Assembly: GCA_015039315.1 (NCBI GenBank)
Contig: WIDE01000236.1
Coordinates: 3,385 to 24,243, forward strand
From: Clavulina sp. PMI_390
Taxonomy: Eukaryota > Basidiomycota > Agaricomycetes > Cantharellales > Hydnaceae
Reading direction: 5' to 3'
DNA length: 20,859 nt
Positions 19,821 to 20,859 of this stretch are shown here, piece after piece. The position numbers and the translations under genes are program-made. The first letter of the stretch is position 1; each line of letters opens with the position of its first letter. The notes beneath the pieces are model-generated. The model was not told the DNA's origin and did no database searches. It saw only the letters and a program-made list of their open reading frames with translations.

Positions 19821-20102
19821 CACACCATGATAAAATTGATGTACAAGTGAAAATTGATGTACAAGTGGTTATATTGTGAAATATAGATACTTCAATCTGT
19901 ATTATGATGAGCCAAAATGGGTGATTATATTGGGATGTCATTTGGAACATGTCATGTTCATATTTGAGCTGCTAGTTAGAAGCCTAAATTTTCTCAAAAT
20001 GAGATCCCAATATACTGACCTATTTTTGGCTTATCATAATGTAGATTGAAGGATGCATATTTCACAGTATAACCACTTGTACATCAATTTTATCATGGTG
20101 TG
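19821..20102. mobile_element. MITE-like element 1 (282 bp) with TIRs and GAA target duplication
   Basis: Both ends read CACACCATGATAAAATTGAT inward, and similarity between the ends continues for about 100 bp, so the whole element is nearly palindromic. It is flanked by GAA on the left (19818-19820) and right (20103-20105). The opposite arm of the large inverted repeat has the uninterrupted site near 17586-17600 with one TTC. This fits insertion with a 3-bp target duplication. The left end carries an exact 18-bp tandem duplication. No coding capacity. Confidence 0.8.
19832..19867 (+). repeat. 18-bp exact tandem duplication inside MITE 1
   Basis: AAAATTGATGTACAAGTG occurs at 19832-19849 and again at 19850-19867. 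The right end of the element has a single copy, so the duplication arose after insertion or in this lineage. Confidence 0.9.
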
Positions 20103-20333
20103 GAAGTCAAATACAGTACCTTGGAACTGCCCAGAAGTCACTCTACCATGATTTCAGGGATGGAAAAGATGGTATGAGACTATTTGGATGCTCAAATTCA
20201 AATTTAATCCTTACATTATGCTCTTGATAGGACAAACAAATGTAGACAAGTCAATACATACCTGACATTGCATTCTCAAGAGCTACCTAATGATATATGG
20301 ATCACCCTCATAGCTTCAAAACTGAGCTCAAAA

Positions 20334-20550
20334 CACACCACAATAAAATTAATGTACAAGGGGTTATATTGTGAAATACATGTACTTCAATCTACATTGG
20401 GATAAGCCAAAAATGGCTGATTATATTGGGATCTCACTTTCAGCAAATTCAGTCTCCTAATAAATAGTCCAAATATGACATAATATGTTCCAGATAACAT
20501 CCCAATATCCCCACCCATTTTGACTTATCCTAATGTGGACTGAAGGATTG
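20334..20550. mobile_element. MITE-like element 2, same family, right end lost
   Basis: The left end starts CACACCACAATAAAATTAAT and follows element 1 throughout, with the same inward palindromic design (GATTATATTGGGAT on the left, its complement near 20500). The right end stops after TGAAGGAT, about 50 bp short of where the terminal repeat should be, and the neighbouring arm sequence is also missing. This suggests a deletion across the junction. Confidence 0.7.
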
Positions 20551-20764
20551 TGGGGGAAAACAGACTCTTGTTGTGGGAACATCCATATGAATGTGGAACC
20601 TGATGGAATACTATGGATCTCTAATTTATTAATAATACAAATAAACTGCCTACCTAGTGCTACAGATATGCTAGAATGGGAATGGTGATGAACAAAGTTC
20701 AATCTCACCCCTACAAGGTACACCCCAGTGCAATCTGGTTTCTGCTTCCAGCAGTAAGAGCATC

Positions 20765-20859
20765 CATACTACATGTAAATGTGTATATTGCACCCCAAAC
20801 TAATCCCAACATACCAGATTTTCCATAGAGACAAACAGTTGTAAACAAACAAACCACAA
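20765..20859 (-). repeat. Right terminal inverted repeat, 95 bp, reaching the window edge
   Basis: Perfect partner of 16942-17036. Because it runs into the last base of the window, the real repeat may be longer and the outer end is undefined. Confidence 0.95.

Larger units (their letters stand above)
16942..20859. mobile_element. 3.9-kb non-coding fold-back element (large inverted repeat, right end cut by window)
   Basis: The segment is a long imperfect inverted repeat. 16942-17036 is the exact reverse complement of 20765-20859. Further in, 17285-17600 matches the complement of 20105-20335 plus 20555-20600, and 17640-17990 matches the complement of 19402-19775. The centre (18158-19400) holds a further direct copy of the inner unit. 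No open frame exceeds 95 codons and none shows coding bias, so any transposase would have to act in trans. It may be a non-autonomous fold-back DNA transposon or a silenced hairpin locus. The family is not recognised, and no target-site duplication can be scored because the right flank is outside the window. Confidence 0.6.

Overview
The window looks like part of an Agaricomycete (mushroom-forming basidiomycete) nuclear genome. The evidence is short spliceosomal introns (50-79 nt, mostly GTATGT/GTAAG-type donors with CTAAY/CTGAY branch points), long proteins combining a NACHT NTPase with near-identical WD40 repeats (the NWD class of fungal NOD-like receptors), and a mosaic of degenerate genes and transposon-like repeats. 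All family calls come from motifs I can read; no database search was run.

Layout. 3-410 (+) is the last exon of a gene that starts outside the window; its C-terminus is low-complexity. 860-4228 (-) and 9367-14931 (-) are two directly oriented paralogues of one receptor gene. I rebuilt both from splice signals and frame. The second copy appears intact: eight exons encode about 1715 residues as an unnamed conserved N-terminal module, a second module starting ENCWFFC, a NACHT P-loop NTPase, a helical region and 14 WD40 repeats. The first copy keeps the N-terminal modules, the helical region and 8 WD40 repeats. It has lost the whole NACHT NTPase through an in-frame deletion of about 1.4 kb and carries a single in-frame TAG. 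The duplication also covers about 2 kb of upstream DNA (to about 6165 and 16385). Between the copies lie a frameshifted, coiled-coil-rich pseudogene (6922-8420, +) and non-coding DNA.

From 16381 to 16800 the + strand is nearly free of T. From 16942 to the window end lies a 3.9-kb AT-richer, non-coding fold-back structure. It has 95-bp perfect terminal inverted repeats, about 1 kb of diverged inverted arms, a roughly 515-bp unit present twice directly and once inverted, and two copies of a small inverted-repeat element (MITE-like). The opposite arm serves as an empty site for one MITE and confirms a 3-bp target duplication.

How the parts relate. The two receptor copies share N-terminal module, intron positions and WD40 architecture, so copy 1 is a derived NACHT-less version of copy 2. 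The WD40 repeats vary mainly at a few positions, as in the repeats of fungal incompatibility NLRs. That fits a fast-changing recognition surface. The surrounding repeats suggest a rearranging accessory region.
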